Source of the DNA: Haloferax elongans ATCC BAA-1513
GTDB lineage: Archaea; Halobacteriota; Halobacteria; Halobacteriales; Haloferacaceae
NCBI RefSeq assembly: GCF_000336755.1
Contig: NZ_AOLK01000026.1
Coordinates: 15,059-58,977, forward strand
Direction: 5' to 3'
Length of the DNA: 43,919 nucleotides
The notes beneath the pieces are model-generated. The model had not been told where the DNA came from. It saw only the letters and a program-made list of their open reading frames with translations, and did no database searches. The stretch's first letter is position 1. Each line of letters starts with the position of its first letter. Position numbers and translations under genes: made by a program. Shown here piece after piece: positions 1 to 9,362 of this stretch.

Positions 1-178
1 ACATGCCAACCACTACGTAGGTGACATACAGCGGTTCAGCGCTAAATGTAGCGACTAAGTCTTCAAAACCAAACGTACTCCATAAAACGGCTGCAAGGAC
101 GGCGTGAATCAAACCAGTGAGGAGACCAGTTGAAACCGACTTCCTCGTCGCCGCTTCGCTTGGTTGGAGGGCTGTCAT
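1..178 (-). CDS. membrane protein, N-terminal part only (cut by window edge)
   Basis: An open minus-strand frame starts at the ATG at 178-176 and runs off the left edge. It gives about 59 residues beginning MTALQPSEAATRKSVSTG. Residues about 18-32 and 47-59 are hydrophobic, so this is probably the start of a small multi-pass membrane protein. It lies downstream of, and in the same direction as, the AddA-like gene, about 60 bp from its stop, so it could be co-transcribed. The family is not recognised and nothing can be said about function. Confidence 0.5.
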   Translation of the reverse strand, partial: MTALQPSEAATRKSVSTGLLTGLIHAVLAAVLWSTFGFEDLVATFSAEPLYVTYVVVGM

Positions 179-238
179 ACTCCAAAGAAGCGGGCCGCAT
201 CCATGAATATAGTATCCCTCTTTACTGTGTGAACTACC

Positions 239-3200
239 CTACTTTACTAGGTTGACCAGTTCACGTAGTTCAGATTTAATCTCCTCTAAGTCGTCCACCC
301 CCCACTCGAAGCGTTCCTCGACACCAGCGTCAGTGAATCTAAGAGAGGCTCGAACACGCCGACTCGGGTCGTGCTGGAAGAGGGCAAGTGCGTACGAGAG
401 CATCTGTGGACGGTAGTGCGCCGCCATATCACCCGGAGACGTCGCCGAAAGGTCGTTCGTCTTGTAATCGATGATGTGATACCAGTCTGGCGTGACGAGT
501 AGGCGGTCAATGTCGCCGACGATTTTCGACCCATCGAGACGTGCCATCACCGAGTACTCATCGTGGACTGCTTCGAGAGTAGCCGAATCCTCGAGGCCGT
601 CGACGAATCGAATCGCGTCTTCTGCGTGGTCGATTGCCGTACGAATATCTTCCACAGTCGGTTCTTCACCGGCCATCTGACTCACTCGCTCGACGAACGA
701 CTCCCACTCGTCTCTCGGTGGACGAAGCTCGTTCAGTCGATGAACCACTGTTCCAAACGTGGTCGGGCTGAGGCCAGGTGATTCTTCACTCGCTGAGTAG
801 GCGTTTCCGCCACCGGAATGGTCGGCGACTTCGTTCACGAGCGTCGTCGCTGCCACTCGAACTCCGGTATCGCGTTCAGTCGGCGATAGAATCGATAGTT
901 CCGGCATCGTTTCGTCGACGTCTTCGTCAGATACCCAGTCTGTCGCCCGTGGCGGTGTTCGAATAATATAGCTAGCCTCACCGAACTGACCTCGAGCATG
1001 GCCGTTCCGGACTGCCTCACTCAGAAGCTCGCCGTCTTCGAAGAGGAGAGGTTGAAGCCAGTCTCGCCAGCGGTCAGCGTCGTCGAACGCCGCTGGCTCG
1101 CCGAGCGTTAGTTCTCCGGACTCACTGCGGTCAATGTCGTGCGTTCCGCACAACAGGAGGTGGTCACGAGTCCGTGTGCAAGCGACGTAGAGGAGACGTT
1201 TCGCTTCCGCTCGTTCCTGGGGTAGTGAGAGACGATCTGCGTACTCGTGGACGGCAGTCTTCTCGGTCGAGAAAGCGTCGCTCGGGTGAGGACCGCCAAC
1301 AGCCGGAAGTGGTGGTGCGTCAGCAGTTCCCTCTACGAGTCGGACGTAGCCGTAGTCGTCGACGCTTCGCCCGAAGTTCAAACTGCTCCCGATATCCGGA
1401 ACCGCGACGATCGGGAACTCCAGTCCCTTCGAGGAGTGAATCGTCATGATTCGAACGCCTTCTGCATCCCCGGGAATGTCCGCTTCGCCCTCACGTGGGT
1501 CGATTTCTGCCTGCCGGTCGATTCGATGCAACAACCCAGCAGCCGTGTGAACACCGTTTTCGCTCCAGACTCGGACCTGATTGCGGAACTTCTCGACGTT
1601 CGCGACTGCCTGCTGGCTGCGTTCATCGGCACTGACACTCGTCAGGTACCCTGTATCGTCGATGACGCGCGTGAGGACGCGATTCCACGAAAGGACGCCC
1701 TCCTCTCCCGGCTCCGCACACCCACTCAGCGTACGCCAATTCGACAACAGCTCGAACGCGTCGATAAGCTGTGGATCATCGGACGTTTCCAAGGCCGTCC
1801 AGATCGAGTCGGCGCTTGCGACCGCCGGCGCGAGTCGGTCGTCGGTGAATCCGAACAAGGGTGACCGGAGGACACCGTACAGAGAGACGTCGTCGGTCGG
1901 GTCACCGAGAACCCGGAGGAGGTTCGTGAGTGCTTGCACCTCGGGTGTCTCGTAGAACCCGACACCGCCGATGACCGTATACGGGATGTCGTACTCTTCG
2001 AGCGCTCGCTGATACCGGTCGAGGTGTGTTCGCCGACGGAGCAAGATTGCCACGTCGTCAGGGGTCGCTGAGCGGTGCTCACCAATATCCGTGTCCTGAA
2101 CGAGGGGTGGGTCGTCAAACAGGGTCGTCAGTCGGGCCGCGAGTGCCTGTGCCTCTGCTTCGATTGTATGGTCCAATGCTCCTTCAGCGACGGGATGTTC
2201 GTCACCGAAGAGCGTCGCTGCCGTCTCTGCGTCGTCTGGGACGACGAGATATTCGATACTGCCGTCGAGTCCGTCGACGTCTTCGACTCGGCTCCGTCTC
2301 GCTGTGAGTGGTTGCGGCAGTGCTTCGAATGGCGCATGTTCGTCGTCTTCGGGCTGGAACAACTGATCAAAGAGTTCGTTCAGGAACGTGAGGGGACCCT
2401 CGAGCGTCCGGAAATTCCCCGAGAGTTCGAGGGCGGTCGGGCTCTCGACCTCGCTTTCGGGAACCTCGTCTAGCCCGAGGCTGCTGTTCACAGACTGCAG
2501 TTCGTCCCGTGCTGCGCCGAACGTGGTGACGTCAGCGCCTCGGAAGGCGTAGATGCTCTGTTTCTCGTCACCGACGAGGAACACGTTCGTCGCCGTCCCC
2601 TCGTCGACGCCAGTGAGGAGCTTCACGAGTTCCCACTGTCGGTCGTCCGTGTCTTGAAACTCGTCGACCATCACAGCCTCGAACTTGTCCTGAAGACGGC
2701 GACGGACCTCGTCATTCCGACGGAGGAACGAAATTGTCGTCTCGATTACGTCGGGGAAGTCGAGCGCATCTCGCCGGTCCTTCCTTGCCTCGTATCGCTC
2801 CAGAACGCTCTCGAAAACACGCATCAGCGCCAGCGCATAGTGAGCACTGTTCTCCTCGAGTTCGCCTGGCGTCGTGTCGACAGCGTCCTCGTGGGATTCG
2901 ACGGCCTCAATTACTACGTCGACAGCGTCTTTCAAGTCATCGTAGATGTCACCGTGGTCGTGCCAGTCTTCCCGGGACCCAACGACGTAGCCTGAACTGC
3001 TATAGAGGCCGCCGCTCTTCTTCTCACACACCTCGTAGAGGTCGAGAATCGCGCGCTGGCATCGGCGAGGGCCACTCTCTGATGGAGACTCCGGAAGCAC
3101 AGTGGTGATTTCCTCGAAAGTCCGATAGACTCGCAAGCCATCCTCGTCCTGAACGTCGGCTCTGTCGGGAAGTCGGCCAACCAGCTCTCGCAGAGTCTCC

Positions 3201-3877
3201 AGAACGCTCTGTGTGTAGAGCACCTCACGAGCCTCATCGGCGTCGAGGTCACAGACAGTCTCCCAAAGGGCGTCCATGTACTCCTCGACGCTGGAACCTT
3301 GCCAGCGGTCGAGGATGGCCTCACTCCGTGGGCGTTCGTCGAGCAAGCCGGTCAGCACGTCGACGAGTTGGTTTCGTCCCCAGAGTTGGGCGAGGAGTGC
3401 GACGTCCTCGTCACGTTGGTTCTCTTCAAGGAACTCCGTCACGACTTCTCGCTGGAGGGTTGCGGCGCCGTCCTCGTCGAGGACATCGAACCCGAGAGGA
3501 ACTGGCGCTTCGACGGCACGTTCTCGTAACAGTCGGGCGCAGAATGCGTGTATCGTGTGGACGTAGCCGTCTTCGAGTTCGTCGAGAACGTCTCGCCATC
3601 GACGGTATCCATCAGACGATTTCTCCGCCGTGAGCCGGTCGTACACTTCCGCTCGGACGCGTTCAGTCAATTCTGCTGCGGCCTTTCGAGTGAACGTTAT
3701 CGTAACGATGTTCTCGGGAGTGAGTGCTGGATTCTCTTCGAGAATTGTGACGTATCGCTCGGCCAACGTCGTCGTTTTACCGGTTCCAGCACCGGCAGTG
3801 ATGGCCACGTTTCGGTCCTGAACGAGCGCGTCTTTCTGTTCGGTCGTCAGCTGAATTGCATCGTCTTGATCAGTCAT
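239..3877 (-). CDS. AddA/RecB-like UvrD-family helicase with C-terminal RecB nuclease domain
   Basis: A 1212-residue superfamily 1 helicase-nuclease that would unwind and degrade duplex DNA ends for recombination repair. Visible motifs in order: Walker A (GAGTGKTTT, near residue 30), the Walker B-like DEFQDTDDRQWEL, motif VI-like LLYVACTRTRDHLLL, then a PD-(D/E)XK nuclease near residues 1121-1165 (GDIDRLL, IIDYKTN, and the downstream YRPQMLSYALAL). All key residues look intact. Its ATG overlaps the stop of the upstream AddB-like gene by 8 bp, so the two are translationally coupled and probably form one heterodimer. Length and domain order match bacterial AddA; a UvrD/RecB-like archaeal relative not strictly orthologous to AddA is the alternative. 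Confidence 0.9.
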   Translation of the reverse strand: MTDQDDAIQLTTEQKDALVQDRNVAITAGAGTGKTTTLAERYVTILEENPALTPENIVTITFTRKAAAELTERVRAEVYDRLTAEKSSDGYRRWRDVLDELEDGYVHTIHAFCARLLRERAVEAPVPLGFDVLDEDGAATLQREVVTEFLEENQRDEDVALLAQLWGRNQLVDVLTGLLDERPRSEAILDRWQGSSVEEYMDALWETVCDLDADEAREVLYTQSVLETLRELVGRLPDRADVQDEDGLRVYRTFEEITTVLPESPSESGPRRCQRAILDLYEVCEKKSGGLYSSSGYVVGSREDWHDHGDIYDDLKDAVDVVIEAVESHEDAVDTTPGELEENSAHYALALMRVFESVLERYEARKDRRDALDFPDVIETTISFLRRNDEVRRRLQDKFEAVMVDEFQDTDDRQWELVKLLTGVDEGTATNVFLVGDEKQSIYAFRGADVTTFGAARDELQSVNSSLGLDEVPESEVESPTALELSGNFRTLEGPLTFLNELFDQLFQPEDDEHAPFEALPQPLTARRSRVEDVDGLDGSIEYLVVPDDAETAATLFGDEHPVAEGALDHTIEAEAQALAARLTTLFDDPPLVQDTDIGEHRSATPDDVAILLRRRTHLDRYQRALEEYDIPYTVIGGVGFYETPEVQALTNLLRVLGDPTDDVSLYGVLRSPLFGFTDDRLAPAVASADSIWTALETSDDPQLIDAFELLSNWRTLSGCAEPGEEGVLSWNRVLTRVIDDTGYLTSVSADERSQQAVANVEKFRNQVRVWSENGVHTAAGLLHRIDRQAEIDPREGEADIPGDAEGVRIMTIHSSKGLEFPIVAVPDIGSSLNFGRSVDDYGYVRLVEGTADAPPLPAVGGPHPSDAFSTEKTAVHEYADRLSLPQERAEAKRLLYVACTRTRDHLLLCGTHDIDRSESGELTLGEPAAFDDADRWRDWLQPLLFEDGELLSEAVRNGHARGQFGEASYIIRTPPRATDWVSDEDVDETMPELSILSPTERDTGVRVAATTLVNEVADHSGGGNAYSASEESPGLSPTTFGTVVHRLNELRPPRDEWESFVERVSQMAGEEPTVEDIRTAIDHAEDAIRFVDGLEDSATLEAVHDEYSVMARLDGSKIVGDIDRLLVTPDWYHIIDYKTNDLSATSPGDMAAHYRPQMLSYALALFQHDPSRRVRASLRFTDAGVEERFEWGVDDLEEIKSELRELVNLVK

Positions 3878-6800
3878 CGCCCATCACCGCCTCAAGGTCC
3901 GTATCGTCCTGCACGCGTAACGGAACATACGCCGACTCATCTTCTCGTGCGTGTTCGATACGCCCGCGCTTCCGATGGTGACGGACGTCGCAGGCGCGAC
4001 GATAGTCACAGTAGCTGCACTTCGCTCCGCGACTCGACAACAGCGTCGTGTGGAACCGTCCGTCCGCGATGGCGTCGTCGATTTGGCCGAGCCACTCGGA
4101 AACGACCTCGTCTAGGAACCGACGTAGCTCTGCCTGTGAGTCAAATTTAGATTCTATACCGCGTGGGACTTTGACGTCGTTCGGCGGTCGAACCTGATAG
4201 TACGTTGCGGACAGCGCAGCGTCATCGAAATCGTCCTCACTCAAGACGGCCTCCGCAGCGAGGAGATAGATTGGGAGTTGGAACTTCGTTCCACCTGTCG
4301 TTTTGGTCATATACGGTGCGCGTCCCGTCTTGTAGTCGTACAGCGCTACGTCCGGTCGCTCGTCGGTACCACCAGCGTCGATACGGTCGATGTACCCGCG
4401 AATTGAAACGGCAGACCCGTCGGAGCGCTCGACCTCGACCGGTCCAGTGTCAGAATCAGGTAAGCCGTCACCGAATGGGGCTTCGAGCCAGCGCGGTCGG
4501 GCATCTCCGCGCGCGAGTTCCTCTTCGATGAACGTCACGAACAACCCCCTCTCGGGTGCGTCGTGGGGTTTCGAACTGCCTGCGTATGGGTTCTTTTCCG
4601 AATCGCCTAACCCGGCGAACAACTCAGTGAGCCACCGCTCGTAGAACAGGCCGTCGTACTCGAAGTCAGCGTCCGTCAGTTCGTCAAGTGCGATATCGAG
4701 AAGGCGGTCTTCCAATACGTCTCTCTCGTATGAGTTGATATCGAGGTCTTCAGCCGGGTCCGACGTAATATCCACATAAAAGCGTTCGAGAACGTCGTGA
4801 ACGTAACTGCCAGTCTGAAGCGATGTCGGTGTCAGTTCGACATTATCCGGGTCCTCGATGTCAAGAGCGTTCTCCGCGTAGAATTTGAATCCGCATTCGA
4901 CGTACCGTTCGATTCGACTTGCACTGTACGGCTCGCGCTCAGACGAGGGATACACCGCTTCTACGGTGTCTGCATCGAGAAGTCCATCGTGGGATGTAAG
5001 GTTCGGGTCACTTCGGTTCTCGGCACAACTGAGCCCTCGGTCAGTTCGCTTCGTCTGTGCTGGTGTGAAGTCACCCTGCTCGCCAGCGTGGTCGACGGCG
5101 ACTCGACGACTTGGGTGAGCGGCGATGCGACGTTGGAGGTCTTCACGGGAGCCGATTCGCTCGTCAAGACCTTCAACTGGTTCGATACCGGTTACTCGTT
5201 GGAGTTCGTCGAGTACTGGTGAGCGGACGACTGCTGATTCGTCAACGCCCGATTCTGGAGTTGTGAGGGTGACCTCGTCGGCGTTCGCGAGAAGCGTCGC
5301 AAAGAGATAGCGGCCTCGAAGCCGCTCGTCACACGTGTCGAACCGGGGATGGGCATCGGTCATCTCATCGAAAAATGCCGGTCGTTCTGGTGAAATTGGG
5401 AAATGTTCAGTCGTGAGTCCGACGACGTAGACGTTCTCGAATGAACGCATCCGAGCGTCGAGCATCCCTAAGACCTCGACGTGACCGCTGGCAGCCCCCT
5501 GTGGAACGCGAATTGGAACGCCGTCGAACGCTCGAGTAAGCAACGCCAGTGGAGAGAGACGACTGGGAACCTCGTTCATCGATTCAAACGAACTGAGAAC
5601 CTCGTCGACAACAGCGTATGCTTGTTTCTCCGTCGCCTGTGTCGTCCCACCAGCGTAGTTTTCAACCGCAGATTCAAGCTCGAATTCGTCATCCAGCACT
5701 CGGCGGAGGACGCCGAGCGCTGTTTCGAGGTCACCAGTACGAAGCGTTCCCAGCGACGAGATGAGGTCCTCAATGTGTGTCCTCGCGTCGTCGCCGATGT
5801 CGTCAAGAGGTCCAAGCGTGACAGTGTCACGGCGTCTAGCGGCCGACGTGATAGCGTCAACGTGCTCTCGTGGGAGGAAATCGACGAGCGGGTTTGCCAG
5901 CAGCGAGGTTAAATCCTCCGCGTGAGGTTCCTGCTCGGCAAGACGAAGAAGGTCGTGGACGACGCTCCCTGCAAAGGTTCGGTCGAGTTGGGATGCAGCG
6001 GTCGTCACGTGAGGGATGCCATACGTCTCGAAGACGTCGTCGACGTACCCGGCATACGCCTCGATTCCGGGGATTACGACCGCGAGGTCGTCCGGGTGGC
6101 GGCCGTCAGCGAGTTCAGTTCGGAGTTCGCGAGCGACGAATCGAACCTCGCGTTCCGGTGTCGGTAACTCCCGCCACGTGAGCATCTCCGGCGTCGAGAC
6201 ATCGTCGGGTTCGTGGCGATACAGCGCGTTCGTGACTGTGGCGACGTCGACGGAGGTAGCTTGCCGTGGTTCGACCACGGTCCGCTCGAATCCCAACTCC
6301 TCGTACACCGCCAGACCATCGGCAGTGACACTGTCGACGCCACCCTCACCGTTCTGGTGGAGGGGAAGAAGCGCAATCGTATCGAACGCATCGACGACAC
6401 GCTCTACCACAGCCCGTTCGACAGGTCGGAACTCGTGATAGCCAGAGAGTATGACGGTGTCAAGTTCTGGCGAGAGGTCAGATAAATCGGCGTCGGTAGT
6501 CGCGACGGATTCGAAAATCTCACCGCGTGTTGCGGTCCATTCATCGACGTAGTCGCGACGAAGCTCTCCATAGGACCGATAGGCGTCGACAGTAGCCGCC
6601 GAAATCTGTTCGTCGAGGTCTGACCTCGCGAATTCGGTTGCAAGTCCATCAGCCGTAGAGACACCAGCATCATCGAACAGCGAGAAGCGACTACTGAACG
6701 CGTCTGCGAGTGCCGCAGAGGCTGGTTCGCCTGCGAGAATGCTCACTTCTCTCTCGGTCGCACGGTCGAGAGCGTATTCTGTGAGACGGCGATTTACCTG

Positions 6801-7052
6801 TCCAGAGAGCCTCTCGATTGGGCCGTCGAGTTCTTCGTACCAGTCACGGACGACTGAGTCGAGCGTCTCTGCTCGAAGACGGAGTGGTCGATACGTGTCT
6901 GCCCACGCATCTTCGACGTGAGACCGTCGGGCGTCGTTTCGCGTAATATAGAGAATACTCCCAAGTGAATCACCAGAAACGGTGTTGGCCTTCCGGAACG
7001 CTTGCTCTTCCAAAAGTGAATGGGTGGGGCCTGTGAAAAGCGTGGAATCCAT
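3870..7052 (-). CDS. AddB-like nuclease subunit with Fe-S cluster motif
   Basis: A 1060-residue partner of the AddA-like protein. The C-terminal half carries a RecB-type nuclease: GYIDRIDAGG, then LYDYKTGRAP, then QLPIYLLAAEA. The four-cysteine pattern of AddB-type iron-sulfur nucleases is present: one Cys before the nuclease (YVECGFKFYAENAL) and three after it (Cys1012, 1015 and 1021 in CSYCDYRRAC). The N-terminal FTGPTHSLLEEQAF occupies the place of a Walker A loop but lacks GK(T/S), so the helicase half is probably structural or a recognition module, as in other AddB proteins. It is the first gene of the addB-addA order. The start is the ATG at 7052. Confidence 0.85.
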   Translation of the reverse strand: MDSTLFTGPTHSLLEEQAFRKANTVSGDSLGSILYITRNDARRSHVEDAWADTYRPLRLRAETLDSVVRDWYEELDGPIERLSGQVNRRLTEYALDRATEREVSILAGEPASAALADAFSSRFSLFDDAGVSTADGLATEFARSDLDEQISAATVDAYRSYGELRRDYVDEWTATRGEIFESVATTDADLSDLSPELDTVILSGYHEFRPVERAVVERVVDAFDTIALLPLHQNGEGGVDSVTADGLAVYEELGFERTVVEPRQATSVDVATVTNALYRHEPDDVSTPEMLTWRELPTPEREVRFVARELRTELADGRHPDDLAVVIPGIEAYAGYVDDVFETYGIPHVTTAASQLDRTFAGSVVHDLLRLAEQEPHAEDLTSLLANPLVDFLPREHVDAITSAARRRDTVTLGPLDDIGDDARTHIEDLISSLGTLRTGDLETALGVLRRVLDDEFELESAVENYAGGTTQATEKQAYAVVDEVLSSFESMNEVPSRLSPLALLTRAFDGVPIRVPQGAASGHVEVLGMLDARMRSFENVYVVGLTTEHFPISPERPAFFDEMTDAHPRFDTCDERLRGRYLFATLLANADEVTLTTPESGVDESAVVRSPVLDELQRVTGIEPVEGLDERIGSREDLQRRIAAHPSRRVAVDHAGEQGDFTPAQTKRTDRGLSCAENRSDPNLTSHDGLLDADTVEAVYPSSEREPYSASRIERYVECGFKFYAENALDIEDPDNVELTPTSLQTGSYVHDVLERFYVDITSDPAEDLDINSYERDVLEDRLLDIALDELTDADFEYDGLFYERWLTELFAGLGDSEKNPYAGSSKPHDAPERGLFVTFIEEELARGDARPRWLEAPFGDGLPDSDTGPVEVERSDGSAVSIRGYIDRIDAGGTDERPDVALYDYKTGRAPYMTKTTGGTKFQLPIYLLAAEAVLSEDDFDDAALSATYYQVRPPNDVKVPRGIESKFDSQAELRRFLDEVVSEWLGQIDDAIADGRFHTTLLSSRGAKCSYCDYRRACDVRHHRKRGRIEHAREDESAYVPLRVQDDTDLEAVMGDD

Positions 7053-7192
7053 CGAACAACCTGTACGATGACAAGGCTGTTACTTCACTCTTGGTAACAG
7101 TAACGATGTGAATGACGTCTTCTCGGTCCATCCTGCTACGATACGTCGCAGTCGCTCATCAACTAACTCGAGAAGTAAGTATCGGAGATTCT

Positions 7193-7420
7193 CTAGGCGA
7201 ACGCCTCCTTGGCGTTTCCAATGAGGTCGAACATGAACGAAAGGATTGCACAGAGGAAGGTTGTAACGACATAGATTCCAAACCCGACCAAGCCAAGCGT
7301 TTCAACCACCCAAGAGGCGGAGATGAACAAGGCGACGGTCAAAGCACCGCAGAGAAAGCCAGTCGCGAGAACGAGAAGTGAGCCATACACTCGTACCGTT
7401 CGCTTTAGATTGGTCACCAT
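7193..7420 (-). CDS. small two-helix membrane protein
   Basis: 75 residues with an N-terminal basic stretch (MVTNLKRTVRVYG) followed by two hydrophobic helices (about residues 14-37 and 43-65). No family recognised. It is a single gene between the addBA-like operon and the TBP gene, in the same direction as both. The start ATG at 7420 is the first in frame. Codon use is less GC-rich than the neighbouring operon. Confidence 0.6.
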   Translation of the reverse strand: MVTNLKRTVRVYGSLLVLATGFLCGALTVALFISASWVVETLGLVGFGIYVVTTFLCAILSFMFDLIGNAKEAFA

Positions 7421-7589
7421 TCATTCAGATTCTATTCTCACCACACATATTCAATTTATTGACATGAATTAGAGGAGGTTATGGAATCTAAACGTCACTA
7501 TTGAATCATAGACCAGGAGTGCACACTGCAACCGAGTCGTTGGTATCCGAACTACACACTCCACCGTTTTTGAGAACGCCAACCGACAC

Positions 7590-8156
7590 TCAGCCGAGTA
7601 ACCCAAGCGATTCGATCTCGTCACTCACGACGTTAATCGCCTCACGTGCAAATTCCACCTTCTTCGCACCCGTAATGACGATTTTGCCCGACCCGAACAA
7701 CAAGACAACCACGTTCGGATCGTCGATTCGGTAGACAAGCCCGGGGAACTGCTCTGGTTCGTATTCGACATGTTCGAGACCGAGCCCAATCGCGAGCGCG
7801 TTCAGATTGAGAGTCGTGCCGAGGTCGGCACTCGAGACGATGTTCTGGACCGTCGCCTCTTCGCGACCATCGGTTGGAATGCCAAGACTCCCGAGTTCTT
7901 CGAAGACTTGTTCTAATGCGCGATTGACCTCGTCGACGCTACTTGCACCAGTACACACGATTTTGCCAGACCGGAAGATGAGATTCGCTGCTCTGGGGTC
8001 TTGGGTCCGATACACGAGTCCAGGGAAGTTATCCGGGTTGAACTCCGCCCCGGCGACGTCATCCGAAAGCGATTCCAAATCCAATTCCTGACCGACGGCA
8101 CTCGATGCAACCACGTTTTGAATCTCGAGCGAATCGAGGCGTGCTTCGTGAGACAT
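7590..8156 (-). CDS. tbp: TATA-box-binding protein paralog (TBP)
   Basis: A 188-residue general transcription factor that binds TATA elements and nucleates archaeal preinitiation complexes with TFB. The two pseudo-symmetric TBP repeats are clear: NFPGLVYRTQDPRAANLIF...SGKIVCTG in the first half and QFPGLVYRIDDPNVVVLLF...SGKIVITG in the second, each with the saddle residues. The N-terminus and the first-repeat linker (ASSVDEVNRALEQ) differ from what I recall of the main haloarchaeal TBP, and it lacks the strongly acidic tail. Haloarchaea often have several TBP genes; this looks like an accessory one, but that is inferred from memory of the family, not from an alignment. A TATA-like element lies 24-31 bp before the ATG, which fits leaderless expression. 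Confidence 0.92.
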   Translation of the reverse strand: MSHEARLDSLEIQNVVASSAVGQELDLESLSDDVAGAEFNPDNFPGLVYRTQDPRAANLIFRSGKIVCTGASSVDEVNRALEQVFEELGSLGIPTDGREEATVQNIVSSADLGTTLNLNALAIGLGLEHVEYEPEQFPGLVYRIDDPNVVVLLFGSGKIVITGAKKVEFAREAINVVSDEIESLGLLG

Positions 8157-8179
8157 TATACTTATATTTTAAATACTCA

Positions 8180-8187
8180 TACTTAAA
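8180..8187 (-). promoter_or_regulatory. TATA box for the TBP gene
   Basis: Read on the minus strand the sequence is TTTAAGTA, 24-31 bp upstream of the TBP ATG. This is the spacing expected when the transcript starts at or next to the start codon. A second AT-rich stretch (TTTAAAATA) lies closer to the ATG and is less well placed. Confidence 0.5.
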
Positions 8188-8507
8188 CGATTGTGCGACT
8201 CACGAGAGTCGCGAAGGACAACCAAACGTAGGGGGAGTCCCTCGTTTGCTATCTCGTTCTTCTTGCGTTGGTTCCAGACGTAGTACCGGACTGTGCGGGA
8301 TTGATTTTGATACTGCCCGAAGTATCTCGATGGTATTTCGAGGTGACTGAGGGAACGATATTCGAACGAGATACATCTCTCGCTCGTTTTTATTGATAGT
8401 GGACCGTTGGGAGTCAGATGGTTCACGATGCAGAGCATCTCGTCGTCACAGAAATCACGGGATACCATACGGTCCCAAGATACTCGCTTATTCATCTGTA
8501 GGCATGC
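8188..8507. other. intergenic region upstream of TBP
   Basis: About 320 bp between the TBP promoter and the isolated CRISPR-repeat remnant. A 116-codon minus-strand frame spans most of it, but its composition (many Arg, Ser and Cys, no recognisable domain) resembles random sequence. No RNA gene or clear repeat was seen. Confidence 0.4.
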
Positions 8508-8537
8508 AGTCTTCTTCAATTAGAGTTCGTCTGTAAC
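8508..8537 (-). repeat. isolated degenerate CRISPR repeat
   Basis: The 21 bp at 8517-8537 match the 3' part (as written on the plus strand) of the array repeat at 19 positions, and the final 13 bp, GTTCGTCTGTAAC, match exactly. The first 9 bp do not match. It lies about 825 bp beyond the trailing end of the array at 9363-10102 and shares the variant AGAGTTCG with the degenerate terminal repeat there, so it looks like a remnant of a once longer array. Confidence 0.65.
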
Positions 8538-8693
8538 CCGGATGCCCCCACATTCAAAATGAGCCAGAGAGCCGAGGGATAGAATACACCTCTCCAACCC
8601 AAGATATCGAACACACCGGGGGTAGTGGGCACCAGATTCGACTCCTATCGGACCACCGGAAATCCTAATACAGCGATTACCATTAGATGGAGT

Positions 8694-8798
8694 ATGAGCG
8701 TTAATTGGGAAGCAGAAAAACAGATGGCTCGCGATGTGGAGGAAAACCACGAGCTATATGCTGCCCTCGCAGACGAACCGGAAGACGACGAAGAGTAG
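8694..8798 (+). CDS. tiny acidic protein facing the Fic gene
   Basis: A 34-codon frame starting MSVNWEAEKQMARDVEENHE and ending in a run of Glu/Asp. It is predicted helical and strongly acidic, like small haloarchaeal antitoxins. An AT-rich CCTAATAC lies about 24-31 bp upstream, the position of a TATA box for a leaderless mRNA. It converges on the Fic/Doc-like gene with 51 bp between the stops. Function is unknown; a partner of the Fic protein is a guess based only on proximity and character. Confidence 0.4.
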   Translation: MSVNWEAEKQMARDVEENHELYAALADEPEDDEE

Positions 8799-8849
8799 TT
8801 AGCTCTTTTCGAGGGGTTCCGGTTCGAATACGTCCTCAAAATAGCGTTT

Positions 8850-9323
8850 CTAGACATCCCACAGTTCATCATGTACGTAGAGTGTATCTAGTCGAATCGG
8901 GTCAATTTCCCTTCTGACTCGGTGGGACTCATCGCGTGCCTGCCTCGTCCGCTCGGGAGACCACTTGCCAGGATTGATGCCGTTTTCGACGAGGAGTTGG
9001 CGAAGAAGTGCAATTGCAGTTCGGTGATTCGCGTCTGGGAAAAAGTGCTTGCCGACAACTGCGTGCATCCAAAATGCGCACTGGTCGTGTACTGGCTCAT
9101 TCCGAGGGAAGTCTTTCAAGACACGTCTGATATCCCCGTTTCTCACGACCCAGATGCTGTGCCGAAGTTGCTGTCGTGACTCGTGTGTTTGCACGTCGTA
9201 GTGGAGACTGTCGTCCATCAGGAATTTCGTATTTCGGAGCTTGAAATTCTCCGGACGCAATGCGGACAAGTCCGTGATTCGAAGCGTGTCCCCACCCATC
9301 TGGGTTGTACGTTTCGTACGCAT
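8850..9323 (-). CDS. Fic/Doc family protein
   Basis: Contains the Fic/Doc core helix HFFPDANHRTAIALLRQLL, which corresponds to the family motif HxFx(D/E)(G/A)N(G/K)R. The His, acidic, Asn and Arg positions are present; Ala replaces the usual Gly before Asn and His replaces Lys/Gly after it. Fic proteins transfer AMP or other phosphate-containing groups to target proteins; Doc-type members phosphorylate EF-Tu. The start is uncertain: ATG at 9323 is used here, ATG at 9299 is possible, and the frame is open to a TTG at 9353. The gene sits between two degenerate CRISPR repeats. No Phd-type antitoxin gene is adjacent in the same direction. Confidence 0.7.
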   Translation of the reverse strand: MRTKRTTQMGGDTLRITDLSALRPENFKLRNTKFLMDDSLHYDVQTHESRQQLRHSIWVVRNGDIRRVLKDFPRNEPVHDQCAFWMHAVVGKHFFPDANHRTAIALLRQLLVENGINPGKWSPERTRQARDESHRVRREIDPIRLDTLYVHDELWDV

Positions 9324-9362
9324 CCAATAAGGTTTGACACATACGCTGCGCAATCGAGGTGG

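Noticed and set aside
8169-8519. 116-codon minus-strand frame upstream of TBP
   Set aside because: No recognisable domain, unusual composition, and it overlaps the TBP promoter.
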